Source of the DNA: Cephalopachus bancanus
Lineage: Eukaryota > Chordata > Mammalia > Primates > Tarsiidae
DNA: 64,000 bases
Reading direction: 5' to 3'
NCBI GenBank assembly: GCA_027257055.1
Contig: JAPVLO010000381.1
Coordinates: 1,448,181-1,512,180 of the forward strand
The notes beneath the pieces were generated by a model, which had not been told where the DNA came from, did no database searches, and worked only from the letters and a program-made list of their open reading frames with translations. The position numbers and the translations under genes were made by a program. Numbering within the stretch: position 1 is the first letter of the stretch; every line of letters starts with the position of its first letter. Positions 46,263 through 58,099 of this stretch are shown in pieces.

Positions 46263-46689
46263 TGAAACAGCGTTTTGTAAGAGACGCGATTATAGGGGTT
46301 TTTCATGTACTTTCTAAAACAAATACTTAATACTCAAATGTTTTTCTTTCATGTAGTTGGAAATTTCCGAAATCGCTGTGTGGTATACAACGGTTGTACA
46401 CTATACAAAAGGCTTTCCACGTAAGTGCCCACTGGGCATTTGAACTTTTAGAAGTAACAGTACTTGGGGAATTGTATGTTCAGGGTATCAGTATGATCCA
46501 ATGAGCAAAATGGTCACCAGAAAACTTATCTTTAGATGCTTATTCTTGAAAATGTTCCCAAATATATAATAAGTAGAATCTCCTGTGTAATAAGACTATA
46601 CTAACCATTATAATCTTCACTGGAGAACCTCGTTATCAAACTATTGGTCAGGAGATTAATTCTATTTTCACGGGATTACAAATGCTGGA

Positions 46690-46900
46690 ATGAACTAATT
46701 TATATAAGCGATACCTTACATTCATGTAGTACTTCAGCTTATTCAGCAGTTTTATCCTAGTACTTAAGCTTTATCCACGCAACGTTCACTTTAGAGGCAA
46801 GGAGTCCATGAACCACAGTGTTTAATGACCTGCTCAGGGCCATGCAGCCAATCAGTGGCAGACGAGGAAGGAGGCTTGTTCTTTGACCACTTAGTTTATA
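46690..46900 (+). repeat. MIR-like remnant
   Basis: TGACCTGCTCAGGGCCATGC, then CAATCAGTGGCAGACGAGGA fits the 3' half of MIR. 46263-46689 has nothing recognised. Confidence 0.5.
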
Positions 46901-47110
46901 CAAAACAAGGACACGGACTCATGGACTTTTCCTCTCATGGTCTGCACCTTTCGCCTAAGTGGCAGGCAGATGGAAAAATTTGTAGACAGGAGTTAGAGTT
47001 AACAGAGGCTGCAGATGTCTGAAGTCTTCCAAACGAGATTAGGTGCCCTCATTCAGGATTTCATCTACCAGGAAAGCAATGCTCAGCAGGACATATGGGC
47101 TGATTAGGCC

Positions 47111-47399
47111 TTTCTTTTTTTTGAGTTGGAGTCTCACTCTGTCACCTAGACTGGAGTGCAGTGGCCGCACCCGGCCACCGCAGCCTCGACCTGCTGGGTT
47201 CCGGCGATCTTTCCGCCTCAGCCTTCCAAGTAGCTGGAAATAGAGGAGCGCACTACCACGCCCGGCTAATTATTTGATTTACTGTACAGATGAGGTCTCG
47301 CCAAGTTGCCCAGGCGGGTCTCGAACCCGCAGGCTCAGGCAATCCACTCACTTCAGCCTCCCAAAGGCGTGGGATTACAGGCTGAGCCACGGAGCCCGG
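47111..47399 (-). mobile_element. Young-type Alu
   Basis: Antisense; target duplication GATTAGGCCTT. Confidence 0.96.
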
Positions 47400-47519
47400 C
47401 TGATTAGGCCTTCTAAAAGTTTGACTCACATCAAACAAACATTTACTGAAGAACTAAAATATAAACAGTATTCAAATGAAATATAAACAGACTCAATAAA
47501 ATTTCCAATAACAGAAAAA

Positions 47520-47900
47520 GCAAACAATCTGTTTATGTGCGAGCATGCTCACTCCGTACTTACGTGCACCAGCGCCGACCACGTGGCTTTGCAGCAGGCA
47601 TGGAAAAGCAGCGACTCCTCGGAGTCAGAGAGAGGGTGTGTCCCTTCTCAGGTCGTGCCTCCGGCAGCACCAGCCCCACAGGCCTGGCGGAGGCACGCCC
47701 TCTCTCACCACGAGCACAGGACTCAGCACGGAGCTGCGGGTGACGTCTCCTGGCGGTTCGTCTGCAGGAGCAAGGGCCCTCTGCAGAAGCGCAGGAGGAG
47801 GCCGGGCTGCTACGCCGGCCACTCGAAGAAAGGTATCCGAAGACCGAGATCTTTTACAAAATGAACACTCGGAAAACCTCAGGTACTTACAGCTCTGGCC
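47520..47900. other. GC-rich patch in the intron where a NEK1 exon is expected
   Basis: Abruptly GC-rich, AT-rich on both sides. On the minus strand there are GTAAGT donor-like sites at 47558-47563 and at 47885-47890, and CTGCAG acceptor-like sites near 47762 and 47781. No frame gives the expected NEK1 residues, so it is not called as an exon. Confidence 0.35.
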
Positions 47901-48167
47901 CTGAGTCCACTATCTCGTTGGTTTTCTTATTTTAACACCTCGAATAAAGTTTGGACCAAAATATTTTCCAAAGACAAACATCAAATAAAATTTCCCTACA
48001 TTACCATGGAGTAACATATTTTAAAAGTAACTTCCTTGTCACATTTTCTATTAATACTAAAGACTTCACACTTAAATTTTAAAACAAAATTCTGTTATCA
48101 ACTAGTAATTAAAAGAAACCAAGCTAAGAATAAGCTTCGGCTCACTCAGATTAAAAATGAATGATAG

Positions 48168-48449
48168 CCGGGCTCGGTGGCTCAGCCTGTAATCCCACGC
48201 CTTTGGGAGGCTGAGGTGAGTGAATTTTCTGAGCCCGCGGGTTCGAGACCCGCTTGGGCAGTGAGACCTCATCTCTACAATAAATCAAAAAATCAGCCGG
48301 GCGTGGTAGCGCACGCCTGTGATTCCGGCTACTCGGAAGGCTGAGGAAGGATCGCCGGAGCCCAGCAGGTCGAAGCTGCGGTGGCCGGAAGCGGCCACTG
48401 CACTCCAGTCTGGGTGACAGAGTGAGACTCCAACTCAAAAAAAAAAAAA
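48168..48449 (+). mobile_element. Young-type Alu
   Basis: Sense; flanks AAAAATGAATGATA / AAAAAATGATTTTA. 47901-48167 is unassigned AT-rich intron. Confidence 0.95.
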
Positions 48450-48787
48450 TGATTTTATAAAAATTCTGGGAAAGAAATGGTTCCTTAGCACTTTGTCAAT
48501 AATAAAGATTTTGAATCTTCAAAGTGACATTCTGTCTCCAGAAAAAAATAGATGCTGAATGTTGTTTGCTGTCAACCTGTTACTTTAACAGGGTTAATAA
48601 AAACAAAATTCAAGTGATTAATGACCACAGTCAAGTAGAAAAAACAAAGATAAAAAGGTAACTTTTCTTTCAAATTTTGAAGTCATTAGCAAACGCTACA
48701 AAAAATTTTAAACAGGCAATATTTTAAAAGAAAGTGTCATATGAAATTTAGGAAACAAAAGGAAAGACTTAAGAAAAACAAAAACAA

Positions 48788-49045
48788 GCCGGGCTCGGTG
48801 GCTCAGCCTGTCATCCCGCGCCTTTGGGAGCCCGCGGGTTCGAGACCCGCCTGGGCAACTTGGCAAGACCTCATCTCTACAGTAAAACAAAAAATGAGCC
48901 AGGCGTGGTAGCGCACGCCTGTAGTTCCGGCTACTTGGAGGGCTGAGGTGGAAGGATCGCCGGAGCCCAGCAGGTTGAGGCTGTGGTGGCCGGGAGCAGC
49001 CACTGCACTCCAGTCTGGACGACGGAGTGAGACTCCAACTCAAAA
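48788..49045 (+). mobile_element. Young-type Alu with a left-arm deletion
   Basis: Sense; lacks about 30 bp between CCTTTGGGAG and CCCGCGGGTT. Confidence 0.95.
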
Positions 49046-49059
49046 AAAACAAAAACAAA

Positions 49060-49130
49060 AACAACCTAATCCTGAATTGTACACCACATCTTTATGAATA
49101 AACAAATAATGTTTTTTAAAAAAGAAAAAC
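49060..49130 (+). mobile_element. L1 3' tail fragment
   Basis: CCTAATCCTGAATTGTACAC and CACATCTTTATGAATAAA, the local L1 3' terminus, right after an Alu tail. Confidence 0.8.
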
Positions 49131-49320
49131 AAAAACAAAAAAAATGGAAAATAAATATACCAGTTGCATGGTCCTGCCTCATTCATTACAGAGGAAAAAT
49201 CGTGAGACTGATATACTTTCAATCAGATAAAAATACAAGTTTTTTCTATTAAAAGGCAGAAGTTAAAAGAAGAAACTTAAGTTAAAACAAAATTACAAAT
49301 AAGTCACAAAAGTTCTCACT

Positions 49321-49604
49321 TTTTTGAGCCGGAGTCTCACTGTCATCCAGACTAGAGTGCACGGCACACTCACAGCCACTGCCGCCTCGGCCTGCTGGAC
49401 TCAGGGGATCCTTCTGCCTCAGCCTTCCAAGGAGCTGGAACCACAGGGGCGCTCAACCACGCCCGGCTAATTTTTTGATTTACGAGTAGAAACGAGGCCT
49501 CGCCAAGCTGCCCAGGCTGGTCTCGAACCCCTGGGCTCAGGCAATCCTCTCGCCTCAGCCTCCCAAAGTGCTGGGATAAACAGGCATGGGCCACCGCGCC
49601 CCGC
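49321..49604 (-). mobile_element. Alu
   Basis: Antisense dimeric Alu. Confidence 0.93.
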
Positions 49605-49888
49605 CGAATTCTAACATTTTATAACTTCTTCTCCAGGTGATCTGAATGCACTGTGCCTTCTCAAACATTTCATTCTAGAATACTCTGATTTCACTGGTTG
49701 AGGGCCAGATGGCTGACCAGTGCTGACGGTCAGGGAGGATTATCACCTGAAGGCCGTCACTACCCACATCCTCAGAGGTGCTGCTGAGTCCCTCCTGGAC
49801 TCCAGATTCCTCATGAATCACAAAGAAAGGAATTTTGTGAAAGCAGTCAAATAACATGCAGGACACACATGTGTACTTGCATGCATGC

Positions 49889-49893
49889 GCGCG

Positions 49894-49936
<43 letters not shown>
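49889..49936. repeat. (GC)n(AC)n microsatellite
   Basis: Alternating purine-pyrimidine tract: about 7 GC units, then about 16 CA units. Such tracts can adopt Z-DNA. Confidence 0.97.
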
Positions 49937-50030
49937 CCCCCTCGTCAACCTGCTGACCCCCCTGCCGTGGCCTTGCCGTCACACATGGCAGAGGTGGACG
50001 TGGAATTTCTTTTTCCTGGGAATTGTAGAG

Positions 50031-51575
50031 CACAGTCGTGTGTCACTTAACAGGACACAATTTGAGCAATGTGTTGTTGTCAAGTGATTTCATTGTTGTA
50101 TGAACATCATAGAGTGACGTACATGCACCTAGACGGTGTACCTGTGAGGCGCCCAGCCTGTGTGACATGGCATACGTCTTCTGGGCTACACACCTGTACT
50201 GCATGTGACTGAACTGAGTGCTGTGGGCAACTGTAACACAATGGGAAGTATCTGTGCATCGAAACACACAGAAATGCGGCAAATCTGCAGGAAAAATACA
50301 GTACAGAGGAGAAAAAGTGGGCATCTGTTGTGGGCACTCACTGTGAGCAAAGCGTGCAGGAGGGATGCTGTCTGGTTGAGTCAGCGAGTGGGTGGGAAGC
50401 TCTCAGACATCACCGTGCACCAATGCAGACGTACAAACACTGGAGGTGATCAGGGAGTGAGTGGGAAGGCTCGGACATCTCTGTGCACTACTTTAGACTG
50501 GTAAGCACTGGACACTTTGGTTACTCTACATTTCTAAGAACATAGTTTTCTTTCTTCAATAACACATGAACCTTGTTTGGAATTTTTTACTTTTTAAACT
50601 TTTCAATATTTAAAAACTTTTTTACTCTTTAGCAATAACGCTTAAGACACAGATACATTGTACAGCAGTACATTTTCAATTTCTTTATGCACTTTTCTAT
50701 TTAATTTTTTTATTTTATTTTTTACTTCTCAGATTTCTTGCTAGAAACTAAGACATGCTGGGCTTGGTGGCTCAGCCTGTAATCCCACGCCTTGGGAGGC
50801 TGAGGTGAGTGGATTGCCTGAGCCCACGGGTTCGAGACTCGCCTGGGCAACTTGGCGAGCCCTCATCTCTACAATACATCAAAAAATCAGCTGGGCATGG
50901 TAGCGCGTGCCTGTAATTCTGGCTACTTGGAAGGCTGAGGCGGAAGGATCGCCGGAGCCCAGCAGGTCGAGGCAGGAGTGGCTGGGAGCGGTCATTGCAC
51001 TCCAGTCTGGGCAACAGAGTGGGACTCCAACTCAAAAAAAAAAAAAGGAAACTAAGACACAAGCACACCCGCTAGCCTAGGGCTACAGGGCCAATATGAT
51101 CAATAACACTATCTTCTACCTTCACGTTTTATCCCACTGGAAGATCTTCGGGGCAATGACACATACGGAGCCGTCATCTCCTGTGATAACAATGCCTTCT
51201 TCTGGACTATCTCATGAAAGACCTGCTTGAGGCTGCTCTCTGGCTAACTTTTTTTTTTGAAGTAGGAGTACTGTCTAAAATAATCAGAAAGTATAGTATA
51301 GTGACTATACAAACAGGGACATGGCAGTTTACTACCACTCTCAAGTATTATGTACTGTCCATAATTGTTTGTGCTCTACTTTGATACGACTGGCGGTGCA
51401 GTGGGTTTCTTTACACCAGCATCACCACAAACGTGTGAGTCACATGTCTGACTTTATGATGGCTACAACTTGCCTAGGAGAGGAATTGTTCAGCTCCATT
51501 ATAATCTCATGTGACCACCATCACATATGTGGTTCACTGTTGACCAAAATGTCATCATGCAGTGCATGGCTATAT
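50031..51575 (+). mobile_element. Tigger1-like DNA transposon remnant, interrupted
   Basis: Starts CAGTCGTGTGTCACTTAACA. Hallmarks are GAACATCATAGAGTG, TGTAACACAATGGGAAGTAT, TTTTTATTTTATTTTTTACT and TTCAGCTCCATTATAATCTC; it ends near ATGCAGTGCATGGCTATA. An internally deleted Tc1/mariner-superfamily element split by an Alu at 50758-51046. Confidence 0.85.
50758..51046 (+). mobile_element. Young-type Alu in the Tigger element
   Basis: Sense; flanks AAACTAAGACA at 50747 and 51049. Confidence 0.96.
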
Positions 51576-51639
51576 TAATTACAGCACAATTTCCCACTGC
51601 AATCCTTGCATCATGTGGTGTTCCACCAGTAAACAGTCA

Positions 51640-51760
51640 TTATCTTGATAACATCAATTAATTTAACCAATGTTTATCAAACAACTGCTATGTACAAGCA
51701 AGGGTGCTAGATACTCAGTGGTGAATAAGGCAGTGGACACGACTGGAAACCATTTTCATA
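51640..51760 (+). repeat. MIR/L2-like remnant
   Basis: TTTATCAAACAACTGCTATGT, then GTGCTAGATACTCAGTGGTG. Low confidence. Confidence 0.35.
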
Positions 51761-51910
51761 TATGCCTCAGGTGAGATTAAGTAACTGGTATTAAGAGGTT
51801 GATAAAGTTCATCAAAATCTGCATGACTGTATCTTAAATAAGTTGCAAAATGTAAAGGAGTAGCGGAAAGTTAGCTACAGATACTTCTTTATTTTTTCTT
51901 TTTAAATAAA

Positions 51911-52027
51911 CACAGAGACAGAATCTGTGTTGCCCAGGCTGGTCTCAAAACCCTGGGCACAGCAACCCTCCTGCCTCAGCCTGCCTAAGTGCTGGGATTA
52001 CAGGCATGAGCTGCCATTCCCCAGGCT
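51911..52027 (-). mobile_element. Alu left-arm fragment
   Basis: Antisense monomer-like piece. Confidence 0.8.
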
Positions 52028-52290
52028 GGATCACTTTTACTGTCATCTGGGGCTTTGCGAGGCTGAGGCAGGAGGATCATTTGAGGTCAGGAGTTTGAGA
52101 CCAGCATGGAACACACAGTGAGACCCAATCTTGACAAAAAAACAAAAATGGTGGTTCACACCTGTAGTCCTAGCTACCTTGAGGCTGAGGCAAGAGGACT
52201 GCTTGTGCATAAGAGTCTAAAGCTGCAGTGAGTTATTATTTCTGCACTCCAGCCTGGGCAACAGAGCAAGACCCATCTCTTAAAAAAAAA
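52028..52290 (+). mobile_element. Old Alu
   Basis: Sense; left arm shortened, abutting the antisense piece to form an inverted pair. Confidence 0.85.
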
Positions 52291-52305
52291 AAAAAAAGAA
52301 GGCAG

Positions 52306-52594
52306 CCGGGCTCGGTGGCTCAGCCTGTAATCCCGCGCCTTTGGGAGGCTGAGGTGAGTGGATTGCCTGAGCCCGCGGGTTCGAGACCCTCCTGGGCAGC
52401 AAGACCTCATGTCTATAATAAATCAAAAAAATCAGCCGGGCGTGGTAGCGCGTGCCTGTAATTCCAGCTACTCGGAAGGCTGAGGCGGAAGGATCGCCGG
52501 AGCCCAGCAGGTCGAGGCTGTGGTGGCCAGGAGCGGCCACTGCACTCCAGTCTGGGCGACAGAGTGAGACTCCAACTCAAAAAAAAACAAAACA
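52306..52594 (+). mobile_element. Young-type Alu, 110 bp from a NEK1 exon
   Basis: Antisense to NEK1. Target duplication AAAAGAAGGCA on both sides. Confidence 0.96.
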
Positions 52595-52702
52595 AAAAAA
52601 GAAGGCATAAATGCAGAGGTCAACGATTTAAAGAAAAAACTGTCTGGTATGTCATCCTCTTCAAAACACAAATGCAGAAACTCTGTCAACGCCAGTATTC
52701 AC

Positions 52703-52872
52703 CGACGACATCGTGCTTCCATGTCTTCTGAATCCGGAGGGCCTTCTTTGATGGGCTCATCTTCAAGGCCGTCTATCTCGAGACTGTCGTGGTGAACGTC
52801 TCCTACAGTGGGTACATCCATCAGGGTTCTGAACAGCTTGGAGAGGTCTGGAAGTGAACATGTCCTCAGCAT
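52703..52872 (-). CDS. NEK1: NEK1 internal exon, 170 nt, with a probably re-sited donor
   Basis: The acceptor is CGTTTTTAG and the exon opens with ATG CTG AGG. It encodes [20 protein letters not shown] and then an acidic stretch ending EGPPDSED, clearly NEK1. In human and mouse NEK1 the next residues after DSED are I/T-VFEETDTD, from the following exon. Here the base after GAC AT is G where a GT donor would be expected (GACAT|GGAAGC). The first usable GT donor is 18 nt further on (CGTCG|GTGAAT, position 52703), which keeps the frame and adds six codons. If that cryptic site is not used, the exon end would be 52721 with a non-canonical GG donor. The identity is sure; the 3' edge is inferred. 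Confidence 0.85.
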
Positions 52873-52939
52873 CTAAAAACGTCAACAGATTTCTCGTTAG
52901 GAGCACGAGAAGTTAAAAATTAAAATGAGAGAAAATTAG

Positions 52940-53025
52940 AGCTATTAAAACTTGTGATATATATGTGTGTGTCTATTTATAGCTATCTGTATATCTATAT
53001 CTACATATATGTGTGTATGTATGTT
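52940..53025. repeat. TA/TGTG-rich low-complexity tract
   Basis: ATATATGTGTGTGTCTAT, then TATATCTATATCTACATATA. Confidence 0.8.
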
Positions 53026-54246
53026 TAGAGCTAAAGGGTTCAAAGGTGACTTGCATAAGGTGAGGACCTAATTTGCTTGAATTTCAGCTCAGCATGTTCT
53101 AGAGGAAACAAAACTTGTGAGCTACGCTTATGGTTTGACACACAGGATTTTCCTCATATCACTGATAAAAAGTGGGAGAGGTGTTTATTTAGGTGATGCA
53201 TAGGGCACTGAAAATCTGTCAGGAAGCAGGCAGTGGAGAAACTCTCTCCATCAAGACCCAGGAGTCCCTGTCTCCTGGTGCCTCTAGTGTTCCTCTCACT
53301 TCTGCAGTCAGCTCTGCCACCCAGTCTTGCCCAAGTGCATGTTGGTCTATGCGTATGAGCACCGTTGGGCCACTTAATTATAGGAGCTGCTGGCTAGCCA
53401 ACACCGGGCAGGGCAAGGGCCTCCAATCAGCACAGAGCCAAGTCCCACATGCTGCCCAAGTTTGGGACTGTGGGCAGAGCTTTCTCAGTAGATCAGAGGC
53501 TGTAGGGACAAGCACACTGATGTCAGCACTGAATCATTCATAACAGCAGGAAGAAGGCACTCAGCCAACTGAGCTGAGAAAAAACAATGCACAGTTGAGG
53601 TGCTGAAAATCTGAAATCCGTCCTGGATAAGACCAGGGAGAAGAGGAATGGTCTCTGTCCACCTTTCAGCAGCAGAATGTGAGGGTAGACAGTGCTGTGA
53701 AACAAACAAGCACACACACAGCTCCCTGGGTGGGCTGGCCCTACAGAAGTCCATGAGATCTGGAATATGACGACCACGGCACTGGTAAGAACCCTGCACC
53801 AGATGGGAGACCACAAGGAAAACACAATGTTCACATATTAATGAAAATTTATGCACTTCGCCAATTTTATTGGTATAATCTGTTCTTGAGAATAGTTAAA
53901 AAAGATTTCCATTACTTGAACATAATTTATACAGTATGGCACTCAAGGGAAAAAATCATTAGGAACTACAAGTTGGTGAAGCTGGTAAAAAGACACTGCT
54001 TGTTAAAGCACTTAATAATGGTACTGAAAGTATTTCTTTTAAATTTCCTACTGTCAACAGAATTTGCTTTACTTGTTTATTATTTTAATTGTTTGAACCA
54101 TGTATATTATAAATTAGCCATATGTACCAGCAATGGTTTCCTTGTCAATAAAAATCAACAGCACTGCTACGTCATATACTTAAATTTGAGGGACTACACA
54201 AAAGAATGCTGAGATACATTTTAGCTAGCCCTAGCAAAACCATCTC
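53026..54246. other. NEK1 intron, unannotated
   Basis: A moderately GC-rich part (53190-53850) holds ORFs up to 123 codons on both strands without known relatives. Confidence 0.4.
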
Positions 54247-54376
54247 AATATTATACTTTAATTGCACTAAACAGAGGGTAAACCATGTGTCTTAGTTAGC
54301 AAAAGACCTCATCTCTACAAAAGTTGCTAACTAAAATACACTGTTTAGCTGTTTAGTGCAATTAAACTATAACGTT
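54247..54376. repeat. 130-bp palindrome (MITE-like)
   Basis: Outer arms 54252-54274 and 54349-54371 match at 22 of 23 positions. Inner arms TTAGTTAGCAA (54292-54302) and TTGCTAACTAA (54324-54334) are perfect. The sequence between them is also partly complementary, so almost the whole unit folds into one hairpin with a loop of about 21 nt. Confidence 0.9.
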
Positions 54377-55265
54377 GCTCCCTCATAATGTCCTCTAAAA
54401 CTGTTTGCTTACTCCAACACATAAACCAGGATAAAAATGGATTAAAACATTAATTAATATTATGACCACTCACCAAAGGCAAAAACTACAGACTTGACCT
54501 AAGAATAGACCTTTCAACAAATTGAAAGAAGTCAGCTAAGGCTCATGTGCTGCTTGTGAATGCACGCTAACCTCTTTACACTCTGCATTTGCTAAAACAA
54601 GAAGAAAATTCTAAGCTTTCCTAGAGGAGATTGGTTTTCCCCTCCACTCCCAGAAGGGAAGAGTGGCAGTGGAACACACCTGCCTCTCTCCATCCTTTGT
54701 TCACTGCCCCCCACAACGTGAGGAGGCATGGAAAGAAAGCTCGCGAGAAGGCCCAGATAGGAGGGGCATGCCTGTCCTACTCCTTGGATCTGCCTGGCAT
54801 CTCCCGCTCCCCTCCCACCCTGTCGCAGGACCCACAGGTTGGGCCTGCTGAGCCAGACGGGTCTGACTCCGTCTCCCTGCTGCTGGAGCTGGAGGGGTAC
54901 AAAGTTCCCACCACCGGTTCTCCTCTGTAGACTCCAAGGTTGTCCCAAGGACTAGTCTCTGGAGAAGAACACTGACAGGCAAGATTTCGGACTAACTCTA
55001 AGCCACGTTTTCCAGTAGAGCTTTATCAGAAATCAGCAGGCATTATGATCTCCATCTGATGGACTCCAATGTCATCTTCTTTATAGGCTGCAAATGAAGT
55101 GGGGCTAGGAAGTAATTCTCTATCTTAGCTGCCTCCAAGTTTCATGGGATTACAAATTAATCGAATCCTGAAAATGTTACTCTTAAAAAAATGTGACCAG
55201 AAAAAATATACTGATAATTTCCCTTTATAAAATAACAAATGCAGTTTTCGGGTGTTTTTTTGTTT
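54377..55265. other. NEK1 intron, unannotated
   Basis: The GC-raised segment 54640-54960 has an open frame of 99 codons (plus) and 118 codons (minus) but no recognised family. Confidence 0.4.
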
Positions 55266-55556
55266 GTTTGTTTGTTTGAGTTGGGGTCTCACTCTGTCAG
55301 TTAGGCTGGAGTCCAGTGGCACAATCATGACTCACCGCAGCCTTGACCTCTTGGGCTCAGGTGATCCATCCATCTCAGCCTCCCAAGGAGCTGGGACTAC
55401 AGTGCCACCACCATGCCCAGCTAATTTTTAAAACTTTTGTAGAGACCAGGTCTCACTCTGTGGCCCAGGCTGGTCTCAAACTCCTGGGCTCAAGCAATCC
55501 GCTCACCTCGGCCTCCCAGAGTGCTGGGATTGAAAGCATAAGCCTCCATGCCTGGC
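55266..55556 (-). mobile_element. Old Alu
   Basis: Antisense, with a (GTTT)n tail region at 55257-55278. Confidence 0.92.
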
Positions 55557-55926
55557 CACACTTAGCTTAAAACACAAACACACTGTATAGCTGTACAAAC
55601 CTATTTTCTTTCTTTGTGTCCTTATTCTATAAGCTTTTTTGTATTTAAAAGTTTATTCATTTTAATTTCTTACTTTTTAAACATTTTTGTGAAAAACAGA
55701 GATACACGCACACACATAGGCCTACACAGGATCACCGATCCCACTGTGCTCCACCTCTGCATCTTGTCCCTTTGTAAAGTCTTCAAGGACGATGCCCCGC
55801 ATGGAGCTGTCATTTCCTAGGACAGCGATGCTTTCTTCTGGAACACCACCTGAGGGAACCGCCTGAGGCCATTTTACAGTTAACTATATTTTTATAAGTA
55901 GAAGGAGTATATTCTAAAATAATAAA

Positions 55927-56214
55927 GGCGATTGCCTCGCTGGACTCCAGGTGTGGTCGTGTGTTCTTTGAGCTACGGCTATCGCCACGCTTCCTGGCTT
56001 TGGCCCCCTCCCCTACCTTGGGGAGGTGAATCTTCTCGCTCCCTTTTCTTTCTCGAATTTGCTTTTAAATAAACTGTATATTTTAATCTAACTTCTGTAC
56101 AATTCTTGGCATCTTCTATGTGGCATTGGATCGCACCACAGAAGGCCACACATGTGGGAAGTGATCTCTTTTTAAATAAATATTTTCTTTCCTTGCCTCA
56201 AAAAAATTAAAAGC
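55927..56214 (+). repeat. Unidentified retroelement/LTR-like repeat, copy 2
   Basis: 288 bp inserted in the Tigger. Starts GGCGATTGCCTCGCTGGACT, has CCTACCTTGGGGAGGTGAAT at about 56015, AATAAA motifs near 56070 and 56175, and an A-rich end. It shares about 80 bp with 16521-16605. Confidence 0.5.
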
Positions 56215-56392
56215 ACAATAAAGTATAATAAACTAGTAACATGGTCCTTTATTATCATTATCAATTATTATGAACATATATAATTGCACGTGCTAGACTT
56301 TTATATGGCTGGCACTTAGTGGGTTGTTTACACCAGCACCACCACAAACACTTGAGTCATGCATTATAATACGACGTTCAGGAGCAGCGTGA

Positions 56393-56758
<366 letters not shown>

Positions 56759-57423
56759 AGTGTGTGCATTTTTGATAACTGTGTACTGGTGACTGTACAG
56801 TTTAAAATACTATTTTTTATCAAGTTTTATAAAAATGCAGAATTTTGTTTTTGTTTCTTGTTTTTTAAGCTATGTTGTTGGCACACAGAACACTTCATTG
56901 TTGTTTTTGAGGAAAGGGGCATATATCACTAATAGAATGTCTCCAAAGCTGAATTGATGTGGGGAAAATACCTTTCCCTTCTAGTTTTAAGAGACTTCCT
57001 CTTGGCTTCCAGGAGGAGGGATTCCCCGACGTTGACACACATAGCCACCTTGGTACAAACACCTTGTGGTGTAGAAAAACATTCATTTTTTATGCCCTCT
57101 TCTCCCTTTCTGCCTTCACCATAGACTTAACTCCCTTAAACCCAGACTTCTGTTGGGACCTGACCCCCAATAATTGGTTACCAGTATGTCAGTGATGCCG
57201 CTGAGATGGCACCCCTCATAGAACAGCAGTTTTCGTTTATAGATTGTGGATCTTCAGACAAATTCTGCCATTTTCATTTCATTTCCTGAAAGTCAGGGTT
57301 GGCTTGTGAAAAGCTGTCAAACAACATGCTAAATGTGAAATGTCAACCCTCACTCTAAACTTCTTCCCTGTTCAGAGCATCAAATGAAGACTTCATTGGG
57401 TTTTTATTTTTTTATTATTATTA

Positions 57424-57694
57424 TTTTTTGAGTTGGAGTCTCACTCTGTCGCCCAGACTGGAGTGCAGTGGCTGCTCCCGGCCACCGCAGCCTCGACCTG
57501 CTGGGCTCCGGCGATCCTTCTGCCTCAGTCTTCCAAGTAGCCGGAATTACAGGCATGCGCTACCACGCCCAGCTGATTTTTTGATTTATTGTAGAGATGA
57601 GGTCTTGCTGCCCAGGCGGGTCTCGAACCCGCGGGCTCAGGCAATCCACTCACCTCAGCCTCCCAGGGGCGTGGGCTGAGCCACCGAGCCCGGC
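57424..57694 (-). mobile_element. Young-type Alu in the retrocopy 3' UTR
   Basis: Antisense; target duplication TTCATTGGGTTTTTAT on both sides. Confidence 0.97.
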
Positions 57695-58099
57695 TTCATT
57701 GGGTTTTTATAGTGACTTTCTGATTTTGGTAGTCCATTAAAGAAGGGAGTTTGAAAGTTGTTGTATACTGTTAAAGATTGTCTGCCCATGTCCTGCCTGA
57801 AATACCATGATTGTTTATGAAAAGTATCTTTAATAAAGCTGGATGCAGTTTGGCTTGGGAAAAAAAATATGATGTTCAGATGTCACTAGGCAATAGGAAT
57901 TTTTCAGCTCCATTATAATTGGGACCACAATAGTACAGGGGCCTGTGGTTTACCAAAACATCATTGTGTTGCAAGACTGTATATGGTTGTAAGGACCTCA
58001 TGATATAATGTGAAGTGGTATAATATTATTTGAAGGCAGATTATGACAAGCGAAAGATGTATCTTGAAAACTGAGAATGACCACTAAATATTTTTTGAA

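Noticed and set aside
47564..47780. Missing NEK1 exon placed in the GC-rich patch
   Set aside because: Donor-like GTAAGT is present, but the tested acceptor/donor pairs give lengths 198 and 217, whereas 3n+2 is required. The only fully open frame is Arg-rich instead of acidic.
49675..49932. 85-codon minus-strand frame ending in the CA/GC repeat
   Set aside because: Part of the frame is the microsatellite; the rest has no recognised relative or splice sites.
53841..54212. 123-codon plus-strand frame
   Set aside because: AT-rich, low-complexity residue use, no conserved motif, antisense in a NEK1 intron.
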